This document shows positions 50,627-59,854 of a stretch of DNA of 64,000 nt, piece by piece (the stretch's first letter is position 1; every line of letters begins with the position of its first letter). Below the pieces are notes generated by a model, which saw only the letters and a list, made by a program, of their open reading frames with translations, did no database searches and was not told the DNA's origin. This DNA is from an uncultured Armatimonadota bacterium (GTDB lineage: Bacteria; Armatimonadota; Fimbriimonadia; Fimbriimonadales; Fimbriimonadaceae), in NCBI GenBank assembly GCA_903927025.1, contig CAIYLG010000019.1, positions 1-64,000 of the forward strand, written 5' to 3'. The translations under genes and the position numbers were made by a program.

Positions 50627-51403
50627 TTATCGAGCGGTATAGCCGCCATCAATCACCAGTTCGGTACCGGTAACAAACTTCGATTCCTTCGAAGCCAAGT
50701 AGAGAACGCCATAGGCGATGTCGTCTGGTTCCCCGATGTGACCAAGGGGATGCAGCCCATCCAGACCTTTGCGTCCAGCTTCGACTTCGCCCTGGGACTC
50801 CACAAATCCATTGACCATCGGGGTCCAGATGAAGCCCGGATGGACCGAATTGACTCGGATGCCATAAGGCGCATAGGTTATGGCGTCATTCTTAGACATC
50901 AAGCGCACTGCACCTTTGGAAGCATGATATGGCGGCACATCACCCGCACCTACAAGCCCATAGATCGACGAAAGGTTGATAATCGAACCCTTCTTCGTCT
51001 CAACCATCTGCTGAAGGGCATGCTTGCTGCAGAAGAACACTCCTTTCACGTTGATGCTCATGAGGAAATCCCATTCGCTTTCCTTGATCTCGTGAGTCGG
51101 CTTGTTTACACCGGCCACGCCGGCATTGTTGACGAGGATGGTAACGGGACCAAACGTCGCCTTGACTGCCTGCATCACGGAACTGACGTCCGTTTCATCG
51201 GCAACGTCAAGGTGCCAATAGGCGGCGGTTCCACCTTCAGCTACGATTTCGGAAACGAGGGCAATTCCCTCTTTGTCCTTCACGTCCGTGACTGCCACTA
51301 AGGCGCCTTCGCGTGCAAGTAATTTCGCACAGGCGCGCCCAATGCCGAGAGATGCACCCGTGACCACTGCCACTTCTCCGTACACTCTTCCCTCACTGAT
51401 CAT
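50627..51403 (-). CDS. SDR-family oxidoreductase
   Basis: 258 residues, a classical short-chain dehydrogenase. Cofactor motif TGASLGIG (15-22), NNAGVAG (92-98), Asn118, catalytic Ser146, Tyr159 and Lys163 (YHASK), and HPGFIWTPM. Asp40 at the end of strand 2 suggests NAD(H) preference. GGGAGG with a seven-base spacer precedes the ATG at 51403, supporting the start. Resembles glucose 1-dehydrogenase/3-oxoacyl reductase-like enzymes; substrate unknown. Monocistronic. Confidence 0.93.
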   Translation of the reverse strand: MISEGRVYGEVAVVTGASLGIGRACAKLLAREGALVAVTDVKDKEGIALVSEIVAEGGTAAYWHLDVADETDVSSVMQAVKATFGPVTILVNNAGVAGVNKPTHEIKESEWDFLMSINVKGVFFCSKHALQQMVETKKGSIINLSSIYGLVGAGDVPPYHASKGAVRLMSKNDAITYAPYGIRVNSVHPGFIWTPMVNGFVESQGEVEAGRKGLDGLHPLGHIGEPDDIAYGVLYLASKESKFVTGTELVIDGGYTAR

Positions 51404-51829
51404 GACTCGCCTCCCGAGGCCCTCCCGGACCGGGCCAAAGCCTCAAGAATAGTATTCCTGCAGAACGTTGGAGGTGCCAGTCAACGAATCTGCGTCATCC
51501 TAACGGTTGACAGTTCAGGACGGGTGAACCGCATTCATGGACGATGTCTAAGAAGCAGGCTGGATGGCTTTCTCCCCCGCCTGACCGGCATGGAATCGAG
51601 ACCAGATTATCAGAGTGCATCGCTCTTGTAGTTTTGCCGGTGAGTTGCAAATCCGCTTCCTCCACCGCCATCCGTGGCGGGCTGAAGGGTGGGGAGGGGT
51701 GGCTTTGCAGCTGGTTGCCACCTTGTTCGCATGACCCATGGTTTTGGGACCTCAAGGTTTCCGTTGCGTTTGACTAAGCAAAGGATTCGTCAAACGGCAC
51801 CATATGCTCAAAAGATTCAGGGACCAATT
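51404..51829. other. Intergenic region, no gene seen
   Basis: About 425 bases. A 6-bp hairpin CCGCCA-tccg-TGGCGG lies at 51665-51680. Short frames on both strands have no recognisable features. Confidence 0.4.
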
Positions 51830-52684
51830 TCAGAACCGATTCAGCCACGCGATGAGCAGGTCTGGCCAGTCTTTCAGACCTGCCTCATGAGTGCGCAGCC
51901 CGTAGCCGTGACCTCCCTTCGGAAACAGGTGGAGTTCCACCGGAACCTTGGCGAGATGGCAAGCGTGGGTGTACGCAAGGGCTCCTTCGATGGGAATCGG
52001 ATCATCCATCGCTTGGGCAATAAAGGCGGGCGGAGTCTTTGCATCCACCACCAACCCTTCCGCCAATTCCATCGTCCCTTCACGGTTGAGGTAGGCCGGA
52101 TAGATGAGGACGGTGAAGTCCGGATGTCCGCTTAGTTTGTCCGCGTCATCTTGTGGCGCGTAGGCATCCGCCGCTGCGGTTGACGTCGCCGCCGAAGCAT
52201 GGCCGCCAGCGGAGAATCCCATGATCCCAACTTTTGTACTGGTCGTACCGAATTCTTTCGCCCGCGAGCGCAAGATCCTGAGTGCCCGCTGAGCATCCTG
52301 AAGAACGACCTTATGGAGGGGTTTGTCCGCCTCGCGATTAGGAAGCCGATACTTCAGGACGGCGGCGTGAACTCCAGCCAAGTTGAGTCGTTGGGCAATC
52401 TCCCAGCCTTCGTGCTCGATCGCCTCGATGGAGTATCCGCCACCGGGAAGAATCAAGACAGTGGGCGCCTCCGGCTTAGCTGACTTCGATCGAAAGACTT
52501 CGAGAGTCGGCGCGGAAACGCCCTTGATAATCAGCAGATCAGGGTTATGGTCGCTCGATTCGGCATCTGCGCGATGCCAGCCATCAGGATTTCCGTTGGG
52601 CCAAAGATTGACGATCGGACGGGACGAGTTTTGAGTGATAGCGGCGAGACACATCAGCGTGAGCCCCCCGAGAATTGCGGACAT
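51830..52684 (-). CDS. Secreted alpha/beta hydrolase (acetyl-esterase/BD-FAE-like)
   Basis: 284 residues with an N-terminal hydrophobic signal (MSAILGGLTLMCLAAITQ). Oxyanion PTVLILPGGGYS, nucleophile serine in GIMGFSAGGHASA, acid Asp in QAMDDPIPIEG and His in PKGGHGYGL make a complete catalytic triad. This is close to the acetylxylan esterase/endo-beta-xylanase-associated esterases found in carbohydrate degraders. Exported. Not in an obvious operon. Confidence 0.9.
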   Translation of the reverse strand: MSAILGGLTLMCLAAITQNSSRPIVNLWPNGNPDGWHRADAESSDHNPDLLIIKGVSAPTLEVFRSKSAKPEAPTVLILPGGGYSIEAIEHEGWEIAQRLNLAGVHAAVLKYRLPNREADKPLHKVVLQDAQRALRILRSRAKEFGTTSTKVGIMGFSAGGHASAATSTAAADAYAPQDDADKLSGHPDFTVLIYPAYLNREGTMELAEGLVVDAKTPPAFIAQAMDDPIPIEGALAYTHACHLAKVPVELHLFPKGGHGYGLRTHEAGLKDWPDLLIAWLNRF

Positions 52685-52778
52685 GACGATATGCTACGCC
52701 ATCAGCCAATGTCAGTGAGTTCATGCACTGCATTTATGTGACTACCACCGTGTTTCGACCTTGTGTCACAGTCCAACC

Positions 52779-52889
52779 ATGCTTCTTCTTACCGTCAGCG
52801 TTGCGGTGGGTTGGGGGGCGGTTGCAATACTTCTCCTGGCCTTCTGGTCGCGTTTATACAAACGTCTCGGCAGATCTTCTGGCGAATAG
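52779..52889 (+). CDS. Possible 36-residue single-TM protein
   Basis: An ATG-to-TAG frame encoding one strongly hydrophobic helix (LLLTVSVAVGWGAVAILLLA) followed by a basic end (RLYKRLGRSSG). The topology is like small inner-membrane regulatory proteins. No clear ribosome-binding site precedes the ATG, so it may be chance. Confidence 0.35.
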   Translation: MLLLTVSVAVGWGAVAILLLAFWSRLYKRLGRSSGE

Positions 52890-52916
52890 CCAGACATGAC
52901 TTTAAGCACTCAGGCT

Positions 52917-53387
52917 CTATGGTCCTGGACTGGGTGTATCGTATCCCGCTTCGGCCAATACCGGCCCCAGCGTCTCCTCAACCGTATATCCGGTAGGCGG
53001 AGAGAACTGAATATGGGCGATCCACTGCTTGTTGCGGATCTCGCTCCAAACCTGCGGTGCCCAAGCCTGAATGGCAGCTGAAGTCAGCGGCCGCTTCTTG
53101 ATCGCAACTGCAAGCGCCTCTTCGGGCACCTTTGGCAAGGTCGCAGTATCTTTAAGGGTCTTTGCGCATTCGGCAAAGTAAATATTCGCCAGTTCGTCCT
53201 GTTCCTTTCGGGCCTGGAACATGGGCACATACTTCCAACCAAGGAAGAGGATCACCAGAACAACTGGAATCCGAAGCGCGAGCAGAGCATTGCGAACACG
53301 CCACTTTGCTGGCGCGCTCACGTTCGGACTCTCATCCGACTGGGTGACCAGGGACTCAATCGGCTCCGCAGGTGGCTTGGTGCTCAC
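52917..53387 (-). CDS. Hypothetical protein with one TM helix
   Basis: 156 residues if started at GTG 53387; an ATG at 53477 would add 30 residues. A Pro/Ser-rich N-terminal tail precedes a TM helix (IPVVLVILFLGWKYVPMF), then a ~90-residue C-terminal domain (FAECAKTLKDTATLPKVPEE, FSPPTGYTVEETLG). TATAAT lies seven bases upstream of the GTG, suggesting a leaderless transcript. Family not recognised. Inner-membrane, tail probably cytoplasmic. Confidence 0.6.
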   Translation of the reverse strand: MSTKPPAEPIESLVTQSDESPNVSAPAKWRVRNALLALRIPVVLVILFLGWKYVPMFQARKEQDELANIYFAECAKTLKDTATLPKVPEEALAVAIKKRPLTSAAIQAWAPQVWSEIRNKQWIAHIQFSPPTGYTVEETLGPVLAEAGYDTPSPGP

Positions 53388-53561
53388 GATCTGTATTATA
53401 GGCACCGGTTCAGTTGTGGTAGGCGAGCAACGCACGATCCAAATTGCGCCAACGTGCGCAACTAAAACCGCTGTCATGTTCGACGCGAACGACGTCTAGA
53501 TAAGGGAAGGCCCAATGCTGTGCTTGCTCTCCCCTTGACAGCGGCGGGTCTTTTTCCCTTC

Positions 53562-53909
53562 TTACTCGTCGATCCGCGAGAAATAAACCACTGTCACGCG
53601 GTGCTCATGGGTGATGAGGTCGCCATAAATGCGGCTCAACATCCCAATCACGTCATCCATCGAGCGGAACTCAGGGTTCTCGCGCTCGATATCGCGTGGA
53701 GACAGTTCGGCGATCGTTTTGACTTCAACTCTATCCAAGATTGCGGAATAGAGCTTTTGCCGTCGGCCAAATCGAGGGCCGATAGTGACCCAAACGACCA
53801 TTCCCGTTTGGTATTTATCGGACTTGTCGCCAAGTCGAATGGTAACCGTCTTCCGGTTGTTGCGAAGCACATCTCCGTAGAGATCCGAGTAGAAATTCAG
53901 AGCGAACAT
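53562..53909 (-). CDS. ASCH/PUA-like domain protein
   Basis: 115 residues. The pattern FYSDLYGDVLRNNRKTVTIR, GMVVWVTIG, ILDRVEVKTIAELSPRDIER and VTVVYFSRI matches the ASCH/PUA-like beta-barrel fold, in which the Lys/Thr/Arg loop (RKTVTIRLGD) faces the ligand. ASCH proteins bind RNA or act on modified nucleosides. The specific role is unknown. Confidence 0.72.
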   Translation of the reverse strand: MFALNFYSDLYGDVLRNNRKTVTIRLGDKSDKYQTGMVVWVTIGPRFGRRQKLYSAILDRVEVKTIAELSPRDIERENPEFRSMDDVIGMLSRIYGDLITHEHRVTVVYFSRIDE

Positions 53910-53978
53910 ATCTGTTTTCTTTCATCGAGGACGCCAAATCCAAACGATTTGGCCCTGCGATGAGTTATGAACTAACCA

Positions 53979-54839
53979 ATGCTATGGATTGTGTGCGTTT
54001 TCGGACTCTATCTGCTCGTTCTGGGCGCAATTGCCTGGATAAGCGTCCACCCGCCGCGAATTCCGATCTATCTGTCGCCCTCTGCGATGGATGTTCCGGA
54101 GGAATCCGTTGAGTTCATCTCTCAAGGCACATCTCTAAAAGGCTGGTGGATACCGGCAGATGTTCCCACCGCCGTGGTGGTTTATGCCCACGGATACATG
54201 ATGAACCTGTGTGAACTGACCCCCGAGGCAGCCCATTGGCAGAAACGTGGCGTCTCGGGTCTTGTGTTTGACCACCGAGCGCATGGCCGCAGCGGAGGCA
54301 GGAAGTGCGGCTTTGGGTTTGTCGAGGCGGAGGACATTATCACTGCCGTGGAAGTGGCTAGAGGAAAGGCACCAGGAGTCAAAGTTATCCTCCACGGAAG
54401 CAGCATGGGGTCGGCGGCAATAGCGATCGCTGTAGCCAGACGGCCCGACATCGCCGATGCGATCATCCTTGACAGCTGTTACTCCAAGTTGGCTGCCGCG
54501 ACTCTAGGTTGGTGGCGCTTCTTGGGTGGCAACCTTTTGATGGTGTTATTAAGTCCGACCACTCTGATCGCAATCCCGATGACTGGTTTCAATCCGTTCT
54601 CAGTTGACATCGCCGAATCCCTAAAGCGAATCAAAGATGTCCCTATCCTCTTTCTTCATGGAGACAGGGATAATCTCGCCACACCTGAAGATGCCAACCG
54701 AAACTTTGCGGCGTGCCCTGGACCAAAGTCGATCAAATGGTTTGAGGGTTGCGGACATTCCGAGGGGCGATGGCTGCAGTCAGAGAACTATCGCGAGGCG
54801 GTTGGAGACTTTTTAAAAAGTATCGGCGCGCTCGGATAG
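53979..54839 (+). CDS. Membrane-anchored alpha/beta hydrolase (S33/serine aminopeptidase-like)
   Basis: 286 residues with an N-terminal TM anchor (MLWIVCVFGLYLLVLGAIAW). The hydrolase domain has VVVYAHGYMMN, VFDHRAHGRS, nucleophile serine in LHGSSMGSAA, LDSCYS, acid Asp in LFLHGDRDNLATP and His in EGCGHSEG. Similar proteins are monoglyceride-lipase or peptidase-like enzymes at the cytoplasmic membrane. Upstream of lgt by 72 bases on the same strand, possibly co-transcribed. Confidence 0.9.
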   Translation: MLWIVCVFGLYLLVLGAIAWISVHPPRIPIYLSPSAMDVPEESVEFISQGTSLKGWWIPADVPTAVVVYAHGYMMNLCELTPEAAHWQKRGVSGLVFDHRAHGRSGGRKCGFGFVEAEDIITAVEVARGKAPGVKVILHGSSMGSAAIAIAVARRPDIADAIILDSCYSKLAAATLGWWRFLGGNLLMVLLSPTTLIAIPMTGFNPFSVDIAESLKRIKDVPILFLHGDRDNLATPEDANRNFAACPGPKSIKWFEGCGHSEGRWLQSENYREAVGDFLKSIGALG

Positions 54840-54911
54840 CGCTCGGTGGAACCTTTCCCACCCTGATGCGTTGAAATGGGTGCGCGGTAGACTGATTCCT
54901 CAAGCTCAACG

Positions 54912-55745
54912 ATGCTCCCGATCCTTTTTACGATTCCAAAAATTCACCTCGGCTCTCAGAACCTGGGTCCCTTCCCGATTCACAGCTATGGTGTGATGAT
55001 CGTGGTCTCGTTCCTGGTCGGAATGTGGCTGATCAAGCGCCGAGCCACGTTTTACGGATTCCAGCCAGAAAAGGTGCTGGACATGGGCTTTTGGGCTTTG
55101 ATTGCCGGAGTTCTCGGAGCACGAATCGCCTTTATCCTTCAGGAGTGGCCGTATTTCTCCACTCACAAAAGCGAACTCTATTCACTCCAATTTAGTGGTC
55201 TGACCAGCTTCGGCGGCGAGATTCTTGCCGTAGTCGCAATCATCGCGTGGGCGAAAAAGAGCAAGTACAAGATCGTCTCGATTCTTGATCTTGCCGGACC
55301 CGGCTATGTGCTGGGTTACGCCATTGGGCGCGTGGGCTGCTTCCTCAATGGCTGTTGCTACGGCGGCGTCTGTAGCCCCAACTTGCCATGGGGAACGCAC
55401 TTCACCGACGCTGTCGGCCTCCACCATCCCGCTCAGCTCTACGACACGATCATGAACCTCGTGGCGCTTGGCATTCTCCTTCGAATTGAAAAGAAGCATC
55501 TGTTGCCAGGCCGCATCGCCGCGCTGACCATGATCCTTCATGGCGTGGCACGCTTCATCTACGAGTTCTGGCGCGCCGGCACTGTGGAAGAAGTCCAAAA
55601 GGGCCTCGCCTCATCAACCTACTGGGGCAAGCTCCCCATCACCGAAGGCCACGCAATGGCCCTCGTCCTCATCCTGATCGGAGCCATTTGGTACTTCGTT
55701 GCCGGAAGAAGGGCACCCGTCACCCCTGAAGTCGCCCCCGCCTAA
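54912..55745 (+). CDS. lgt: Prolipoprotein diacylglyceryl transferase
   Basis: 277 residues, usual Lgt length, with seven predicted TM helices. Conserved features: GPFPIHSYGVMIVVSFLVGM, GVLGARIAFILQEW, FGGEILAVVAI, and the signature GRVGCFLNGCCYGGVC. The C-terminus is HPAQLYDTIMNLVAL … ARFIYEFWRAG. It transfers diacylglyceryl from phosphatidylglycerol to the lipobox cysteine of lipoproteins at the inner membrane, including the lipoproteins predicted in this window. No lsp or lnt is adjacent. Confidence 0.97.
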   Translation: MLPILFTIPKIHLGSQNLGPFPIHSYGVMIVVSFLVGMWLIKRRATFYGFQPEKVLDMGFWALIAGVLGARIAFILQEWPYFSTHKSELYSLQFSGLTSFGGEILAVVAIIAWAKKSKYKIVSILDLAGPGYVLGYAIGRVGCFLNGCCYGGVCSPNLPWGTHFTDAVGLHHPAQLYDTIMNLVALGILLRIEKKHLLPGRIAALTMILHGVARFIYEFWRAGTVEEVQKGLASSTYWGKLPITEGHAMALVLILIGAIWYFVAGRRAPVTPEVAPA

Positions 55746-56027
55746 GCCGAAAGGAGCGCAGATCTGCAGTCTGCCACCTGGCCATGGCTTTAGCCGCGCT
55801 CCCATCGGCATGGCGGATGCCCGTGAGTGTGCCCGTCGTTGTTTTCGTGATCCTTTTTCACAACGTTTGGATAAGGCGATCGAACCGATAGCCTGACTAG
55901 GTAGGTTCAACAGAAGAATTTCGGGCTCAATTTCGATGGGACCGAGGCTCACCCAGCGTACGGATTCCTCCGTTCCACCATGATGAGGGTCTCCTGAGGT
56001 GGTATCCTATCCGTCCTAGGAGTTTCC
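55746..56027. other. Intergenic region with a small inverted-repeat element
   Basis: About 280 bases without a supported gene. AGGAG with a six-base spacer precedes the next start codon at 56028. A 50-base palindromic element lies near the lgt end and is listed separately. Confidence 0.4.
55753..55802. repeat. 50-bp element with 7-bp terminal inverted repeats
   Basis: Bounded by GGAGCGC (55753-55759) and GCGCTCC (55796-55802), with further short symmetries inside (AGATCTGCAGTCT; GGCTTTAGCC). Resembles REP-like intergenic palindromes. No second copy was found by eye in this window. Confidence 0.4.
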
Positions 56028-56243
56028 ATGCGAGTTAAGAACAAAGAGATCCGACAGCGTCGCCACCGAAAAGAGCAAAAGATTAAGGAAGCCGCTCGAG
56101 AACTGAGAGCCGTTTACGGCGACAAGAAGACGGCAACCCAGACCGCCAAGCCAAAGGCACCAGCCAAAAAGGCAACCTCCGCGAAGCCAGCTGAAGCCAA
56201 GCCTAAAGCTGCACCCAAAGCCAAGAAAGCCGACGCAGAGTAG
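56028..56243 (+). CDS. Small Lys/Ala-rich basic protein
   Basis: 71 residues: a basic helix (RVKNKEIRQRRHRKEQKIK) followed by a Lys/Ala/Pro-rich low-complexity tail resembling histone-H1-like or HU-tail sequences. Good ribosome-binding site AGGAG. Likely a nucleic-acid- or ribosome-associated protein, but no family is recognised. Confidence 0.7.
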   Translation: MRVKNKEIRQRRHRKEQKIKEAARELRAVYGDKKTATQTAKPKAPAKKATSAKPAEAKPKAAPKAKKADAE

Positions 56244-56273
56244 TCTCTCAGCGTTCCAGGGAAGCCCCGCCGC

Positions 56274-57317
56274 ATGAAAGTTGCTGTCTTAGGCGCGGGA
56301 ATCTGCGGATTATCTGCCGCTCGTGTCCTCGTTTCTCGAGGACACTCCGTGGAACTATTTGAAAAGTTCCAGCTCTTCCATGAACAGGGTAGCTCCCACG
56401 GAGCCACGCGCATCGTGCGCAAGGCTTACCCCGATGCCTTCTTTACTGCCATCATGGCGGAGGCATACCCTCTGTGGCACGAACTCGAAGCCGCATCCAA
56501 CACCAAACTCCTTCATGAGTGCGGCCTGTTCTACTTCGGAAGCCAAGATTCAGCAGATCTCCATTCCGTTTCAAAGGGTCTCCTTAACCTCCAGGTCCCG
56601 TTCGAGATCCTCAAAGCGAACGAAACAACCGATAAATTCCCAAGTTTGAGGCTCCAATCCCACGAGATGGGAATTTGGACACCTGAGGCAGGTTGGGTGA
56701 ACGCCGCTCTCGCCCTAAAAGTCACCTACGACTTGGCCGTCGCCGCCGGATTGGTGGTTCACGAGAATTCCTTTCCAGCCCCCCTCGAATTGGCATCGCA
56801 GTTTGACGTCGTTCTCGTCGCTGCTGGCGCTTGGACAACGAAGTACCTAAACATTCCCGTCAACGTTTCACTGCAGACTTTCGCGTACATCGATGCCGAG
56901 ATCCCTGGCCCCGTTTGGATAGAGGATTCGTATGACAACCCTTACGGGTTCCCGTCTGACGATCGGGGCCTGAAGATTGGAATTCACCGTGCGGGAACCT
57001 CCACAGACCCGGACAATCCCTCTCGTAATCCGTCACAGGAAATGGTCGAGATCATCCGAGAGACCGCTTCACGGCGGTTTGGAGTTGAGAACCCAACCGT
57101 CAGATCCAGTCATGGGTGTCTCTACACCACAACTAGAAATGAAGATTTCTTGGTGGGTCGCTTCGCAGACAATGTCTTCTTTACGAGTGCCTGCAGCGGG
57201 CATGGTTTCAAGATGGGGCCCTGGTCGGGTCGGATGCTGGCTAATTTCGGCGATGGATCGGACACTCCGGAGAACCATCCTCGGTTCTTCTTTAACCCTT
57301 TGGCTGCATCCGCTTAG
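56274..57317 (+). CDS. FAD-dependent amine/sarcosine oxidase-like protein (SolA/MSOX type)
   Basis: 347 residues. The dinucleotide fold is VAVLGAGICGLSAARVL, followed by the family motif SSHGATRIVRKAY. Cys282 in GCLYTTTRNEDF occupies the position of the covalent-flavin cysteine of SolA and monomeric sarcosine oxidase, and SACSGHGFKMGP closes the fold. It probably oxidises an N-methyl amino acid, producing formaldehyde and hydrogen peroxide. Thirty bases after the small basic protein; cytoplasmic. Exact substrate unknown. Confidence 0.9.
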   Translation: MKVAVLGAGICGLSAARVLVSRGHSVELFEKFQLFHEQGSSHGATRIVRKAYPDAFFTAIMAEAYPLWHELEAASNTKLLHECGLFYFGSQDSADLHSVSKGLLNLQVPFEILKANETTDKFPSLRLQSHEMGIWTPEAGWVNAALALKVTYDLAVAAGLVVHENSFPAPLELASQFDVVLVAAGAWTTKYLNIPVNVSLQTFAYIDAEIPGPVWIEDSYDNPYGFPSDDRGLKIGIHRAGTSTDPDNPSRNPSQEMVEIIRETASRRFGVENPTVRSSHGCLYTTTRNEDFLVGRFADNVFFTSACSGHGFKMGPWSGRMLANFGDGSDTPENHPRFFFNPLAASA

Positions 57318-57358
57318 CTTCAACCGTATTCGCAGGGCATGGGGGTACGCTTCCTTTC

Positions 57359-59830
57359 ATGATCGCCGCGCTTCTATTCGCTGCGGTGTCGACACAGGGA
57401 AATGTCCGGACAGTTGAACTGAGTCACGGCGCATCTATCCAGTTTGCCGACTCGACTGCCGGATCTTTTGGTTATTGGGACACGTCCGATACCTACCTCG
57501 ACAACTCAGCCCCAGATGACAACTTTGGTGGCGAGCCTATCCTGGTCGGAGGTCCCGGCAAAACAATCCTGCTTCGATTCGGAGACCTCAACCGCGTGCT
57601 TGGGTCCACAAGGCATATCCGCAAAGCGAGCCTGATCCTTACCTTGACTGGCGGGGACAAGCCCACCCTCAAATCTGTAGATCGCATCCTGGTCCCATGG
57701 GGAGCCGGCCCTTACTTCACGGTCAATGCCCTCATCAATCGCGCTGTCGAAAAGCAAGCGCAGCAGGGAACGGTCATCAGAGAAAAGCCTGCCGCCCCAA
57801 AGGGTTCAGCAACTTGGCGCAGGCGGATCTCTGGAGACAGTGGCGCCGCGTGGCAGCAGGCAGGAGCCAACGGCCCGACGGATTCGGAAACGGTCAGGGG
57901 CGCAAAATCCACTCTGACTGAAAAGGAAGTCGTGATCGATGGGCTAGAGACCGTGGTTCAGTACCTGGCAGACCATCCGGCAGACAATTACGGGCTCGGC
58001 GTTCAGTTCGTAGAGCCATGCGACTTCAGCTCGAGCCGCAGCGCGGTAGGCAAGCCACGGCTCAAACTTGAATTGGACCCAACCCCGCCTGCGACTGGCC
58101 CCGACTTGACCATCACCTCAATCGAAAGGATCGCAGCCTCTGGGAACTCCCCCTCAGAGGGCGAAGAGGTCACCTTTAAAGCACACATTAAGAACGTTGG
58201 CGATGCCCCAGCAAAGGGCTTCGGCGCGGTCTGGACCGTGAACGGTACGGCCTACCCCGAGGCCACGTCAGCCGACGCGCTTGCGCCAGGCACGGAAGCA
58301 GTGGTGACGACCCACGCGCCGTACCACGCTGACAAGACCGACCATCGTCTGCGCACCATTCAGCTTCACATACTGCCAAAGGGCGCCGATGCGGTTGAAG
58401 CCAACAACAGCCTGACCGTCTTCGAAAATGCCCGCCAGATCGACGTCAAAATCCCAGCCGGCCTCAACGTCGGCAGAAACGATCTCGGATCCATGGCGAT
58501 TGAAGACTGGGTGCAGGAGCAGGTTCGCATCTTCAATGAAACGTACTGTGCCCAGAGCCGATTCTCATTTGCGCCGGACGGCGTGAAAGAGCGCATTTCG
58601 GTGCAGCACATCTTCAGCGGCGACGCCACTCCTGCCGACGGTGCCAAAGCCGATGCGATCGCCAACATTCCCGCAACGGAATCACGCTGGATGACGGGTG
58701 ACCCCGAATTTATCAAGGCTCTCGCCCTCGCAGCCGGGGCTCCCGACTTCACCTTAATGAACTTCCCTCTTGGGAAGCGAGTGAAGATGGATGCGGGCAA
58801 GACCTTGGATCGCGGCAGCATCGACGTGTACCCAGGCGTGGTCGGCTATGGCGACACGCGCTACGAAGGAAGCCTGGCGGGCCCGATTGGGCTGCTCTAC
58901 GAGCCCTATCTGGCCGTGGCGACGGGTCTTCTGCCATTGGTACCCACCGGATTGCTTTCCGAAACGGACGTCGCTGTTCTCAACGCACATGTGGATCACA
59001 CAGGGGACGGGCTGGATATGCCCAAAACGACCCTATTGAAGATCGCCGACATCGAGGGCAAACCGCTCAACAATGTGCAGCTCGACTTCTTCCAGTCGCA
59101 GAACGGTGAAATTGAGGTCAGCAAGCCAACCTTCACTGTGACCACGAGCCAAGTCGCAGGAACCGCACTGCTCCCAAGTCCAAGCGGGACCGGTCCCTTT
59201 GGCAAGCTCAACTCAGATGGCGGCAATGGAACCTTCCTCATTCGTGCCACCGTCGGTGGTGTCACCGAATGGGGTTGGCTCAAGGCGTGGCAGCTGATCG
59301 ACACTGCCAACCGCGGCAATCGCATGGCGGGAGTGGTTGAAGTTCGCTTCAACGTCCCCTCTGTCCCGCTTGACACCTCCGTGGATCTCGCCCGAGATCG
59401 GATTATCACCGACTCAACGAATCAGCTTCCCGCGAAGCTGGGCCCGCTTGTTTCGGGAGCCGCAGACCATGAAGTGGAGCTCGGCGCGAAGGTGGGAGAC
59501 TGGGTCGAGATCGATCTCGGCAGGGACCGTACGATCGGGGAAATCGACCTCATTGGGAAAGCGACTAGCTTCTGGTCTCAATTCGACATCATGGTGTACT
59601 CCACCGGTCAAAAGGCCAGCGAAGCCGCACCATGGGCAACTGAGCTCGACTGGAAATGGACAGCGTCCAATCGGCGAGACATCGTCGGAGGATCTGATCC
59701 AACTCTGATTTCGGTTGCCTACCGCGCACCTGAAACCCGAATTCGCTTTGTACGTATCGTCAATCGGTCTGGTTCGGCTGGAAAACTGCAGGGAATTCGA
59801 GTTGTGCCGATAAAGATCACAAACCCTTAG
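57359..59830 (+). CDS. Large secreted multidomain protein (DNRLRE/CBM96-like, CARDB, discoidin-like)
   Basis: 823 residues with a very short signal (MIAALLFAAVSTQ). Residues ~20-238 form a DNRLRE/CBM96-like beta domain (ADSTAGSFGYWDTSDTYLDN, ILLRFGDL, YGLGVQFVEP). Residues ~249-356 form a CARDB-like Ig fold (PDLTITSIERIAA … KNVGDAPAKGF). An unassigned middle region (~360-690) follows, then a C-terminal F5/8-type-C-like domain (EIDLGRDRTIGEIDL … ETRIRFVRIVNRSG). No catalytic residues are recognisable, so it may be an extracellular glycan-binding or surface protein. Upstream of the GMPP fusion by 24 bases, possibly one transcript. Confidence 0.78.
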   Translation: MIAALLFAAVSTQGNVRTVELSHGASIQFADSTAGSFGYWDTSDTYLDNSAPDDNFGGEPILVGGPGKTILLRFGDLNRVLGSTRHIRKASLILTLTGGDKPTLKSVDRILVPWGAGPYFTVNALINRAVEKQAQQGTVIREKPAAPKGSATWRRRISGDSGAAWQQAGANGPTDSETVRGAKSTLTEKEVVIDGLETVVQYLADHPADNYGLGVQFVEPCDFSSSRSAVGKPRLKLELDPTPPATGPDLTITSIERIAASGNSPSEGEEVTFKAHIKNVGDAPAKGFGAVWTVNGTAYPEATSADALAPGTEAVVTTHAPYHADKTDHRLRTIQLHILPKGADAVEANNSLTVFENARQIDVKIPAGLNVGRNDLGSMAIEDWVQEQVRIFNETYCAQSRFSFAPDGVKERISVQHIFSGDATPADGAKADAIANIPATESRWMTGDPEFIKALALAAGAPDFTLMNFPLGKRVKMDAGKTLDRGSIDVYPGVVGYGDTRYEGSLAGPIGLLYEPYLAVATGLLPLVPTGLLSETDVAVLNAHVDHTGDGLDMPKTTLLKIADIEGKPLNNVQLDFFQSQNGEIEVSKPTFTVTTSQVAGTALLPSPSGTGPFGKLNSDGGNGTFLIRATVGGVTEWGWLKAWQLIDTANRGNRMAGVVEVRFNVPSVPLDTSVDLARDRIITDSTNQLPAKLGPLVSGAADHEVELGAKVGDWVEIDLGRDRTIGEIDLIGKATSFWSQFDIMVYSTGQKASEAAPWATELDWKWTASNRRDIVGGSDPTLISVAYRAPETRIRFVRIVNRSGSAGKLQGIRVVPIKITNP

Positions 59831-59854
59831 CACTGTAAGTGGGAGAATAAACTG

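Noticed and set aside
51495..51777. Short overlapping frames on both strands in the 51.4-51.8 kb spacer
   Set aside because: Low-complexity translations on both strands with no start signal; treated as non-coding.
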